A DNA stretch of 5,422 nt from Nanobdellota archaeon (GCA_018901625.1 JAHIEM010000101.1:1-5422); one strand, 5' to 3'. Shown: positions 1 through 4,899, counted from the stretch's first letter. The notes: generated by a model not told the origin, from the sequence alone. Program-made: numbers and translations.

Positions 1-1036
1 AATCACGATGACAAACAAAACCACAATTCAAACACTTGAACTTCCTTTTGCTCAGAGGCATATTCAAGAGAGTTCCGCAGTTGGAACAAGTCTTGCTAGT
101 ATTCCTAGGATTAACCTTAATGAGTTGTCCACCAGTTCTTTCAACCTTGTAAGACAACATCTGGATAAAGCTACCCCAAGAGACATCGTTTATGCTTTTA
201 GCGAGATGATGATTCTTAACCATATTATTAATCTGCAAATTTTCAACAGAGATAATCTTAAATCTTTTAATTATAGAGAAACTTGTTTTATGCAGAAAGT
301 CTTGTCTTTGATTAAAAATAGTCTCATGCAGTCTAGCAACTCTAAATCTTGCTTTTCTTCTGTTAGCAGAACCTTTTTTCTTTCTGCTCAACATTCTTTG
401 AAGTCTGGCAAGTTTCTTCTCACTCTTCCTCAAGAGTTGAGGATTATCAATAATCTCTCCATTAGAAAGTGTAGCAAAGTTCTCAATTCCAACATCAATA
501 CCAACCTGATTATCTAGAACTTCAATATGTTCAATAGGAACATCAGAGCACGAAAAGATAGCAAACCAGCCAATAGCAGTTTTCTTGATACAAAACGTTT
601 TAAGTTTGCCTTTAGGAACTCTATCAATCACGATGGGAATGTTTCCAATTTTGCTAACAAAAATTCTTTTGTCAGAAACAATTTTGAATCCACTTTGGGG
701 ATAGGTAATGCTTTTGTATCTGCTCAAATTCTTGAATCTGGGAAAACCAACCTTTCCCTTCTTTGTTTTAACCCTTCTGAAGAAATGATTGAAAGCATCA
801 TTGATTCTCTTAGAAATATTTTGTTTGACTTGAGAGTGAACAGCAACATCAATATTTTTTGCAATTTTGTTCAAGTCAAATTGAGTAATATTAGTCTTAT
901 CAGTTTTGTAAGCATTGACTTTGGTTTCAAGAAGTTTGTTATAAACAAAACAACAATCAGACAAAGTTTTATTCAACTTGATAATTTGAGTTCTAGAAGG
1001 ATAGATTCTATATTTGAAATTCATTTGCATAGACAT
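1..1036 (-). CDS. tnpB: RNA-guided nuclease TnpB (OrfB), 3' end off the left edge
   Basis: TnpB proteins are RuvC-like DNA nucleases guided by an RNA made from the transposon end, and are ancestors of Cas12. Translation of the minus strand gives 345 complete codons without a stop. The N-terminal region begins FKYRIYPSRTQ, typical of the OrfB helix-turn-helix part. The RuvC motifs are present: GIDVGIEN with D181, SVENL with E265, and CHRD with D345, which is the last whole codon in the window. A zinc ribbon lies between the second and third motifs, with Cys pairs at 317/320 (CSNCG) and 335/338 (CLNCG). The stretch KNHHLAKSINDVSWG near 275-290 is also typical. Residue spacing matches well-studied TnpBs of about 400 aa, so only a short tail should be missing. 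Start ATG 1036 follows an in-frame stop at 1042-1040; ATGs at 1030 and 1024 are alternatives. All visible catalytic residues are intact. Codon use differs from neighbouring genes (isoleucine is almost always ATT/ATC), suggesting transfer. Confidence 0.96.
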   Translation of the reverse strand, partial: MSMQMNFKYRIYPSRTQIIKLNKTLSDCCFVYNKLLETKVNAYKTDKTNITQFDLNKIAKNIDVAVHSQVKQNISKRINDAFNHFFRRVKTKKGKVGFPRFKNLSRYKSITYPQSGFKIVSDKRIFVSKIGNIPIVIDRVPKGKLKTFCIKKTAIGWFAIFSCSDVPIEHIEVLDNQVGIDVGIENFATLSNGEIIDNPQLLRKSEKKLARLQRMLSRKKKGSANRRKARFRVARLHETIFNQRQDFLHKTSFSIIKRFKIISVENLQINNMVKNHHLAKSINDVSWGSFIQMLSYKVERTGGQLIKVNPRNTSKTCSNCGTLLNMPLSKRKFKCLNCGFVCHRD

Positions 1037-1056
1037 GAATTATCTAAAGAAAGCAA

Positions 1057-1067
1057 CTATTTAAACT
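1057..1067 (-). promoter_or_regulatory. TATA box of tnpB (leaderless start)
   Basis: On the minus strand the sequence AGTTTAAATAG is centred about 26 nt before ATG 1036. This is the TATA-to-start distance expected when an archaeal transcript begins at or next to the start codon. No Shine-Dalgarno motif precedes the ATG, which agrees with a leaderless mRNA. Confidence 0.55.
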
Positions 1068-1082
1068 AAACTAAACTAAAAA
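1063..1082. repeat. Short tandem repeat, AAACT x3
   Basis: Three perfect AAACT units followed by an A run lie directly upstream of the tnpB TATA box. This is a simple repeat; its only visible context is the tnpB promoter inside the mobile element. Confidence 0.6.
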
Positions 1083-1100
1083 ATTGGAGGTTCAATTCAT

Positions 1101-1121
1101 CCCAACCATAAATGGCTTGGG
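1101..1121 (-). repeat. Imperfect palindrome, likely left-end hairpin of the IS605-type element
   Basis: CCCAACCAT pairs with ATGGCTTGGG across a 2-nt loop: nine base pairs with one unpaired base (C1116 on the plus strand, G on the tnpB-sense strand). IS200/IS605 elements carry a subterminal hairpin of this size with an extruded base, recognised by TnpA as single-stranded DNA. Its place on the 5' side of tnpB fits the left end. Proof would need the matching hairpin beyond tnpB, which is out of view. Confidence 0.6.
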
Positions 1122-1137
1122 TATTCTTGAACATGTC

Positions 1138-1157
1138 ATATAAAAAGATATAAAAAC
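1138..1157 (+). promoter_or_regulatory. Tandem TATA boxes upstream of the coiled-coil operon
   Basis: Two head-to-tail copies of ATATAAAAA occupy 1138-1146 and 1148-1156. Either would place transcription start about 25 nt downstream (around 1168-1180), giving a short leader that includes the Shine-Dalgarno motif at 1183-1188. The promoter lies between the inserted element's presumed end and the operon. Confidence 0.55.
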
Positions 1158-1182
1158 ACAATTTACTGAATATACGCATAAA

Positions 1183-1188
1183 AGAGGA
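1183..1188 (+). promoter_or_regulatory. Ribosome binding site for the 1195 gene
   Basis: AGAGGA lies 6 nt before ATG 1195, good Shine-Dalgarno spacing, and it fixes this start. Confidence 0.6.
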
Positions 1189-1194
1189 AAACCC

Positions 1195-1560
1195 ATGGCC
1201 CACGAACAGTACCAAGACTATATAACCCCCCTGCTCACAGAGTTCAATACAAAGCTAAGGGATATAGAAGAAAAACAAAGACTTCTGAAAGATAGAGTTT
1301 TGCTAATAGGCACGAATCTAGTTGAAATGAGAGAAGAAATGGGAAAAGACCTGACAGACTTAAAAGTTCAGTCAGAACAGGCAAAACAAGATATTTTAAA
1401 AATACGAGAAACATTACAAAGACTAGCAGAAGAACTTGAAAATCGCGCCAGGCGAGCTGAAATAGATTTAATAAAGAGGCAGTTCAAAATATTCGAGCCT
1501 CTAAAACTCGCCCGCCTAGAAGACGTAGAAAGAATGATAAATGAAAAACTAAACAAATAA
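1195..1560 (+). CDS. Small coiled-coil protein of unknown function
   Basis: This is a 121-aa soluble protein, highly charged and predicted to be almost entirely helical, with no signal peptide or membrane segment. Heptad-like spacing of Leu/Ile/Val among Glu/Lys/Arg runs from about residue 12 to 95 (for example LRDIEEKQRLLKDRVLLIG at 21-39), pointing to an extended coiled coil. A distinct C-terminal segment, about 92-116, contains KRQFKIFEPLKLARLEDVE and may be a separate binding element. It is the first gene of a two-gene operon: its TAA stop is followed by one base and then the ATG of a second coiled-coil protein, so the two are probably translationally coupled and may assemble together. 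I do not recognise a characterised family; small coiled-coil pairs like this resemble uncharacterised proteins of DPANN archaea. Isoleucine is encoded by ATA in eight of nine cases. Confidence 0.85.
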   Translation: MAHEQYQDYITPLLTEFNTKLRDIEEKQRLLKDRVLLIGTNLVEMREEMGKDLTDLKVQSEQAKQDILKIRETLQRLAEELENRARRAEIDLIKRQFKIFEPLKLARLEDVERMINEKLNK

Positions 1561-1561
1561 A

Positions 1562-2281
1562 ATGGCATTGATAGAAGCAGTAAAACAAATGCAGGCGCAA
1601 GGATTATCAGACCAAGAAATATCTCAAAAATTGCAGGAACAGGGAGCAAACCCAAAAGAAGTTGATGATGCAATAGGTCAGAGTAAGATAAAAGCAGCAG
1701 TCTTTGACAACGCAACCTACGAACAAGTAGGGCAGAACTCAATAATCGGGAACAATGAAATGCAGCCAAGCATTACCTCCCAGGCCCCAGTGCAAGAACA
1801 GCCACAACAGCAGGAAAACTACTACACTCCAGAACAATACTCACAGCAGGAATACTACCAGCCGCAGCCCCAGGGAGCATCCCCAGACACAATCTCAGAA
1901 ATAGCAGAACAAATAGTTGTAGAAAAAACTTCTGAACTGAAAAAAACAGCAAATATCCTGCTAGATTTCAAAACAGTAATAGAAGCCAGAGTATCATCAA
2001 TAGATTCCAGGCTAAAGAAGATAGAATCCTCAATAGAAAAACTGCAGTCATCAATAATAGGAAAAGTAGGAGAGTATGGCCAGGCAATAGAAGACATAAA
2101 AAACGAAATATATGGCATGGAAGAGTCATTCTCAAAAGTGATTAACCCCCTAGTTGAAAGAGCAAGGCACTCTCCGAGTAATCCAATCCAGGAAACTCCA
2201 GAGCAGCAAGATGAAGAGCCTAGAGAATCAAAAACAAGGAAAAAACAAAAAGATGGTTTCGAGAATTATCTTTCTAGATAG
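1562..2281 (+). CDS. Coiled-coil protein with N-terminal helical repeat and Gln/Pro-rich linker
   Basis: The 239-aa product has four visible parts. Residues 1-42 form a helical unit with the pattern GLSDQEISQKL...GANPKEVDDAI (14-38), like small UBA- or SHOCT-like modules in which an 'S/P-x-x-E-I' helix start is repeated. Residues about 55-106 are low complexity, rich in Gln, Pro and Tyr (PEQYSQQEYYQPQPQ), and probably disordered. Residues 110-200 form a long coiled coil (IDSRLKKIESSIEKLQSSI near 147-165) ending in SFSKVINPLVER. The last 35 residues are a charged tail (RESKTRKKQK). No membrane segment is seen. It starts 1 nt after the preceding stop and has no Shine-Dalgarno motif, implying coupled translation. 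The coiled coil followed by an INPLVE-like segment weakly recalls archaellum accessory FlaC/D/E proteins, but that is speculative. Function unknown; a scaffold or adaptor role is the plain reading. Confidence 0.85.
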   Translation: MALIEAVKQMQAQGLSDQEISQKLQEQGANPKEVDDAIGQSKIKAAVFDNATYEQVGQNSIIGNNEMQPSITSQAPVQEQPQQQENYYTPEQYSQQEYYQPQPQGASPDTISEIAEQIVVEKTSELKKTANILLDFKTVIEARVSSIDSRLKKIESSIEKLQSSIIGKVGEYGQAIEDIKNEIYGMEESFSKVINPLVERARHSPSNPIQETPEQQDEEPRESKTRKKQKDGFENYLSR

Positions 2282-2285
2282 CAAG

Positions 2286-2489
2286 TTATCTTCTGTCTCT
2301 TTTAATTTCCAATTTTCTTTTTAAATAATCATCCATAGCGCCATTAACCACCCTAGCAAAATCACGATTATCTTCTGGCAAAACATCCCAAACATCAGAA
2401 TTTTCCATAAAATAGTGAGAAATACCCTCTCACAAGCTTCCAGCTGCTGCATGACCTACGAGATATTCTGCTAAGTTATTTGCAGCCAA
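2286..2489 (-). pseudogene. Small gene interrupted by an in-frame TGA
   Basis: The minus strand has a frame that reads like protein on both sides of one TGA at 2432-2430. Before it: LAANNLAEYLVGHAAAGSL; after it: EGISHYFMENSDVWDVLPED, continuing to a basic end (KRKLEIKRDRR) and TAA at 2288-2286. The frame can start at TTG 2489, 1 nt after the stop of the five-TM gene, the same spacing seen at 1560/1562. Without the TGA it would be a 67-aa soluble protein. One base change (for example from CGA, GGA, TGG or TGC) would explain the stop. Alternatives are a sequencing error, a remnant of a longer gene, or a live 41-aa ORF from ATG 2408, which has no well-placed ribosome binding site. General TGA recoding is unlikely because two other genes here end in TGA. 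Family not recognised. Confidence 0.5.
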
Positions 2490-2490
2490 T

Positions 2491-2970
2491 TTACTTAGCC
2501 TTTCTAGTTATAGCAAAAGTAGCAATAGCTCCGAATATGACAAGCCACAGCCCGCCATAAATCCTGCTATCACTTAACCAGTTCTTTATGCTTATATAAT
2601 CTTGATTTGAAGCAACATTAAGTGAATTATAACCCTGATAAATAAAAGCAATTGCTAAGATAGCAATAAACACCCCGATAAACCAGGGTTTAGCAATAGC
2701 ATCTGTCTTTCCCATGCCTAAAGCAGCTATGAAAACAACAAAGAATAAAGCAACAATTAAAACAGCAAACCACGGAATAACAGACTCAACATACCCTCTG
2801 ACTTCAACAACTGATATGAATATCAAACTGAGAACAAGAGCAACTATCACTTGTATCGGCTTGCTCTCCCCAAGAATCTTTGACTTTTGCAGAATTGCAA
2901 ATACAATTACAAATAAAAGTACAAAACTAAATATTGGATTAAAAAACCCAATGCTCGAAAGGTCTATCAT
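2491..2970 (-). CDS. Five-TM membrane protein, paralogue 1
   Basis: The product is 159 aa and strongly hydrophobic, with about five membrane segments near residues 9-27, 39-57, 66-88, 95-112 and 138-156. It lacks a cleavable signal peptide. The first segment and following loop, FFNPIFSFVLLFVIVFAIL then QKSKILGESKPIQ, match the proteins at 3096-3626 and 3930-4424 in position and sequence: a Phe/Pro-containing helix ending FAIL, a K-x-K-x-LG loop, then an Ile/Val/Leu-rich second helix. It ends with a basic tail (RKAK). Function is unknown and no catalytic or transport motif is visible. The start is fixed by an in-frame stop 15 nt upstream and a TATA box about 50 nt upstream; there is no Shine-Dalgarno motif. 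A TGA-broken small gene follows 1 nt after its stop. Confidence 0.85.
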   Translation of the reverse strand: MIDLSSIGFFNPIFSFVLLFVIVFAILQKSKILGESKPIQVIVALVLSLIFISVVEVRGYVESVIPWFAVLIVALFFVVFIAALGMGKTDAIAKPWFIGVFIAILAIAFIYQGYNSLNVASNQDYISIKNWLSDSRIYGGLWLVIFGAIATFAITRKAK

Positions 2971-3019
2971 TTTATTGTATTGTTAATCTGATTTTATTAC
3001 TATTCTGCAGTAACAACCA

Positions 3020-3027
3020 TTTATAAA
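3020..3027 (-). promoter_or_regulatory. TATA box of the 2970 membrane protein gene
   Basis: TTTATAAA preceded on the minus strand by an A/G-rich BRE-like stretch (GAAAAG) lies about 53 nt before ATG 2970, implying a leader of roughly 25 nt without a Shine-Dalgarno motif. Confidence 0.6.
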
Positions 3028-3095
3028 CTTTTCTATTCTCTTCTAAACAGCATTCCTGACATAATAACACTCACTAATCAAACTATCTAAAGAAA

Positions 3096-3626
3096 TTATG
3101 GCTTATTCTTATTGCCCATGCTTACAGCAACTATCACCCCAACAAGCAAAAGCAAGAATATAACTAACCCCGCATACTGGTCCCACCAGAATCTCCAGTT
3201 CCCCCCTCCATAAAACGACCAATCAGCCAGACTGGAGATTAATACAAATAAAAATACTAACCCTCCCAACCCAAAAAAAATCCATGGATATGCCTTCTTG
3301 CCTTTTTCAGAGTCCATCAAAAATGCTCCAGCTAAAATCATTGCAACAAGAACTATGCTCAAAGCAATTCCAAATCTCGGGAATATTGTCTGGAAAAAAG
3401 TAGAGACAAAACCAAGTTGCAGTGAAAGCAATCCAACAGCAAGTGAAACAATTACTGCTGCCCCCCTGTTATCCTGAAACATCTTTATTTGAGCGAGAAT
3501 AGCATAGACAAGAGCGAATATCAGCAAGAACGGAAGAACATAAGCAAAAAACCCATAGGTCTCAAGAGTATTAAGAAAATCACCAAAATTAAATCCTACA
3601 CCCCCCACAAGCATCACCAAATTCAT
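3096..3626 (-). CDS. Five-TM membrane protein, paralogue 2
   Basis: This 176-aa product has about five membrane segments near residues 25-45, 57-80, 85-106, 113-134 and 151-171. After an extra N-terminal stretch of about 16 residues, FFAYVLPFLLIFALVYAIL (26-44) lines up with FAIL-ending helices of the neighbouring paralogues. The loop KMFQDNRG replaces their K-x-K-x-LG loop, and the second helix (VIVSLAVGLLSLQLGFV) matches as well. Peculiar to this copy is an aromatic, Gly-rich extracytoplasmic or cytoplasmic loop around 138-150 (FYGGGNWRFWWDQY). The C-terminus is short and basic (GNKNKP). The ATG at 3626 follows an in-frame stop 4-6 nt upstream; a purine-rich AAAAGG sequence lies somewhat far away (about 14-20 nt) for a ribosome binding site. 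M5 is an alternative start. Function unknown. Confidence 0.85.
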   Translation of the reverse strand: MNLVMLVGGVGFNFGDFLNTLETYGFFAYVLPFLLIFALVYAILAQIKMFQDNRGAAVIVSLAVGLLSLQLGFVSTFFQTIFPRFGIALSIVLVAMILAGAFLMDSEKGKKAYPWIFFGLGGLVFLFVLISSLADWSFYGGGNWRFWWDQYAGLVIFLLLLVGVIVAVSMGNKNKP

Positions 3627-3666
3627 TTTCTAGTTTTCCTTTTCCTTTTCACATAAACCCCCGATA

Positions 3667-3680
3667 GTTTAAATACCTTT
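3667..3680 (-). promoter_or_regulatory. TATA box and BRE of the 3626 membrane protein gene
   Basis: On the minus strand AAAGGTATTTAAAC combines a purine BRE-like element with a TTTAAA box about 45 nt before ATG 3626, predicting transcription start near 3645. Confidence 0.55.
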
Positions 3681-3701
3681 CTGTTCAAAATTAGATAGTC
3701 C

Positions 3702-3748
3702 GGAGTTTTGCCTTTTTTTGATATTCTAAGACTCTGCAAAACCCCTCC
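3702..3748. repeat. Bulged inverted repeat
   Basis: GGAGTTTTGC (3702-3711) is complementary to GCAAAA plus TCC at 3736-3748 with a three-base insertion, enclosing a loop with a T-run and a second A/T-rich stretch. A moderate stem; its role is unclear, possibly transcription termination or RNA structure upstream of the 3626 promoter. Confidence 0.35.
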
Positions 3749-3812
3749 AAGATTAATACATCTTCTGTTCAATAATCAGAGTATAGTGCTTAACATCTTG
3801 ATTTATATCAAC

Positions 3813-3839
3813 GGAAATAAATTTTCGGAAATTTTTTCC
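3813..3839. repeat. Inverted repeat, 11 bp stem with 4-base loop
   Basis: GGAAATAAATTT (3813-3824) pairs with AAATTTTTTCC (3829-3839) over the loop TCGG with one bulged T (3818). The stem is compact and AT-rich with a G/C clamp at its base, and stands 7 bases from the next, longer hairpin. Confidence 0.55.
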
Positions 3840-3846
3840 TTGATAG

Positions 3847-3885
3847 ATAGGAAAAGAAAGTTCGATTATTAATTTCTTTTCCTAT
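3847..3885. repeat. Perfect 13-bp inverted repeat, possible 3' hairpin of the 3930 gene
   Basis: ATAGGAAAAGAAA (3847-3859) and TTTCTTTTCCTAT (3873-3885) are exact reverse complements around a 13-base loop. On the minus strand it begins 45 nt after the stop of the third membrane protein gene, so it could act as an RNA-stabilising 3' structure or terminator. It is not followed by a long T-run, so the terminator reading is weak. Confidence 0.6.
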
Positions 3886-3929
3886 AAGTAATGCATCATC
3901 CTTGTGAGCAGACAATTAACAAATAATAT

Positions 3930-4424
3930 TCAAATCTGGCTTTTCTTGCCAGTGGCAAGAACAACTGCCAGTGCCCCTGCAATAACTAGCACCATTATCA
4001 GAGTAGAAAGCCACCCGCTTCCACCCTTAAAAAAATCAAGAAGTTTATTCCAGAAATCTGTAACAACTAAAACAGCTACAATGAGTATTAAGAAAGCAAG
4101 AATTCCTCCAGCAATTTTTATTCCATTATTAACCCTCAAGCCCCCAGCATCATTAAAAACAAATCCTAAAATTAAGTAAAAAACAAGTATTACAACTAAA
4201 ACCACTGCAAGCACAGGCATAAGATTAACAACAATTCCAACAGCCTGTGAAAATCCTAAGAAGAGAACAGCAATCACGAGAGAGATAATCGCATTAATCT
4301 GCCTCTTTCCATCTCCAAGAAGCTTAGTCTTGTCAAGTATTGCAAACACCAATACAAAAACTAGCAGAAACGGGAGGATTACCTGGCTAAACAACGGATT
4401 AGTAAATATTGTTTCTACTGGCAT
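3930..4424 (-). CDS. Five-TM membrane protein, paralogue 3
   Basis: The 164-aa product has about five membrane segments near residues 12-30, 43-64, 68-92, 102-124 and 138-158. Its N-terminus shows the family signature most clearly: NPLFSQVILPFLLVFVLVF then AIL, the loop DKTKLLGDGKRQ, and a second helix INAIISLVIAVLFLGF. A Gly-rich loop with Asp/Asn (FNDAGGLRVNNG, about 90-101) joins helices 3 and 4, and an aromatic amphipathic stretch (DFWNKLLDFFKGG) precedes helix 5. The C-terminus is basic (GKKSQI) and the stop is TGA. The ATG lies about 27 nt from a TATA box, so the mRNA is probably leaderless. Three tandem relatives with separate promoters suggest old duplication and differing jobs; no enzymatic motif is seen, and function is unknown. 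Confidence 0.87.
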   Translation of the reverse strand: MPVETIFTNPLFSQVILPFLLVFVLVFAILDKTKLLGDGKRQINAIISLVIAVLFLGFSQAVGIVVNLMPVLAVVLVVILVFYLILGFVFNDAGGLRVNNGIKIAGGILAFLILIVAVLVVTDFWNKLLDFFKGGSGWLSTLIMVLVIAGALAVVLATGKKSQI

Positions 4425-4440
4425 TTTTCAATTTAGTCTA

Positions 4441-4463
4441 TTTATCATTTTATATCTTGAATT
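4441..4463 (-). promoter_or_regulatory. TATA region of the 4424 gene, proximal copy of a duplicated element
   Basis: On the minus strand AAGATATAAAATGAT carries the box ATATAAAA (4455-4448), centred about 27 nt before ATG 4424, as expected for a leaderless transcript. The 23-base region recurs at 4513-4535 with one mismatch. Confidence 0.6.
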
Positions 4464-4512
4464 GTGAAATGGAGTTAACATTTTCTAATTAAATCTATCC
4501 CTTTTCCTCTTT

Positions 4513-4535
4513 TTTATTATTTTATATCTTGAATT
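4513..4535 (-). repeat. Distal copy of the 23-base TATA region
   Basis: It is identical to 4441-4463 except at one position (T4518 versus C4446) and lies 72 bases upstream in the transcription direction, 20 bases below the stop of the PRC-barrel gene. It keeps the ATATAAAA box (4527-4520) and could be a second start point giving the 4424 gene a leader of about 70 nt. Flanking sequences are not duplicated. Confidence 0.6.
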
Positions 4536-4555
4536 TGAATTCCTAAAATCTCCAA

Positions 4556-4837
4556 TCACATCAGTTCATCTGTAGTCTCTATCTCATCAACACTACCCAC
4601 AGGCAGAGCTGCTCTGGAGATAACAACAACATCGCCGATTGCCTTAACAAACTGGTGAGGCACAATAACTCCCCTTGCCCCGCCTAAAAAGCTTCCTGCG
4701 ACTCTTGCAACTCTTATTCTCCAGCCATCAATCTTATTCTCAAGTAAATTAACTTCTTCTATCTCTCCAAAGAAGTCTCCTGAGTCAGTATACACCCTCT
4801 TCCCGAGAATTTCACTGATTTTCTTTATTTTTAACAT
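4556..4837 (-). CDS. PRC-barrel domain protein
   Basis: The 93-aa product is almost entirely one PRC-barrel fold, a small beta-barrel used for protein or RNA contacts. Typical features are the opening ISEILGKRVYTDSGDFFGEI (7-26), with the 'G-K-x-V-x-T-x-x-G-x-x-x-G' pattern, followed by short beta strands (WRIRVAR, GVIVPHQFVKAIGDVVVIS) and an acidic tail (DEIETTDELM). No membrane segment. Start ATG 4837 is chosen over the longer frame start at 4933 because a near-perfect AAAGGAGG Shine-Dalgarno lies 5 nt upstream and a TATA box about 50 nt upstream; the extra 32 residues of the longer frame would be encoded by promoter DNA. Single-domain PRC-barrel proteins of this size in haloarchaea (CdpB1, CdpB2) bind SepF in the FtsZ division complex; a similar role here is possible but unproven. 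It is divergent from the 5036 gene and ends with TGA. Confidence 0.9.
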   Translation of the reverse strand: MLKIKKISEILGKRVYTDSGDFFGEIEEVNLLENKIDGWRIRVARVAGSFLGGARGVIVPHQFVKAIGDVVVISRAALPVGSVDEIETTDELM

Positions 4838-4842
4838 TTTTG

Positions 4843-4850
4843 CCTCCTTT
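4843..4850 (-). promoter_or_regulatory. Strong Shine-Dalgarno deciding the PRC-barrel start
   Basis: AAAGGAGG on the minus strand, 5 nt before ATG 4837. It is the best ribosome binding site in the window and rules in favour of the 93-aa form. Confidence 0.85.
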
Positions 4851-4885
4851 GCATCCCTTTGCGTACTACTCTTTTGCTTTTTTGC

Positions 4886-4899
4886 TTTATATACTTTTC
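4886..4899 (-). promoter_or_regulatory. TATA box and BRE of the PRC-barrel gene
   Basis: On the minus strand GAAAAGTATATAAA is a BRE-like purine stretch followed by a consensus-like TATA box centred about 53 nt before ATG 4837, predicting a leader of about 25 nt that includes the Shine-Dalgarno. It forms one arm of the palindrome at 4887-4918. Confidence 0.7.

Larger units (their letters stand above)
1..1125 (-). mobile_element. Partial IS200/IS605-family element, tnpB-only (IS1341-like) type
   Basis: The element consists of a tnpB gene on the minus strand, its promoter, and an imperfect palindrome 65 bp upstream of the start codon that resembles the subterminal hairpin of this family. No HUH-type TnpA transposase gene lies between tnpB and the next gene, so on the visible side this is a tnpB-only element; a tnpA beyond the left edge is possible but would be atypical. 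The outer boundary near 1125 is only an estimate from the hairpin, because these elements have no terminal inverted repeats or target duplications. The other end, where a guide (omega) RNA would be encoded, lies outside the window. Confidence 0.8.
3627..3929. other. 303-base intergenic region with three inverted repeats
   Basis: No credible coding frame was found between the third and second membrane protein genes. It holds the promoter of the 3626 gene (3667-3680), a bulged inverted repeat (3702-3748), a 10-base direct repeat TTCTGTTCAA (3679-3688 and 3763-3772), an 11-bp hairpin (3813-3839) and a 13-bp hairpin (3847-3885). About 150 bases remain as a possible 3' UTR of the 3930 gene or an unannotated small RNA. 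No tRNA cloverleaf and no convincing C/D box pair was seen. Confidence 0.5.

Noticed and set aside
8..517. Plus-strand frame of 169 codons
   Set aside because: Antisense to the RuvC and zinc-ribbon part of tnpB; its translation has no recognisable features while the minus strand carries intact catalytic motifs.
527..1069. Plus-strand frame of 180 codons
   Set aside because: Antisense to the N-terminal half of tnpB; no promoter or ribosome binding site, and the opposite strand clearly codes.
1368..1769. Minus-strand frame of 133 codons
   Set aside because: It spans the junction of the two coiled-coil genes; its Leu/Ser-rich translation is the typical shadow of a charged helical gene.
1855..2118. 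Minus-strand frame of 87 codons
   Set aside because: Shadow of the coiled-coil part of the 1562 gene.
2430..2432. Genome-wide reassignment of TGA as a sense codon
   Set aside because: The 3930 and 4556 genes end in TGA at sensible C-termini, and reading through adds only short, unconvincing tails.
2714..2986. Plus-strand frame of 90 codons
   Set aside because: Antisense to the first membrane protein; Thr/Lys/Ile-rich composition is typical of the reverse complement of hydrophobic codons.
3880..3925. Archaeal C/D box small RNA on the minus strand (GGATGATGC as box C)
   Set aside because: The box C match is imperfect and no properly placed box D or C'/D' pair is present.
3904..4179. Plus-strand frame of 91 codons
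   Set aside because: Antisense to the C-terminal half of the third membrane protein, with no start signals.
4428..4481. 17-codon minus-strand ORF ending 3 bases before the 4424 gene, possible leader peptide
   Set aside because: Too short to support by itself, has no ribosome binding site, and would be transcribed only if the distal promoter copy is active.
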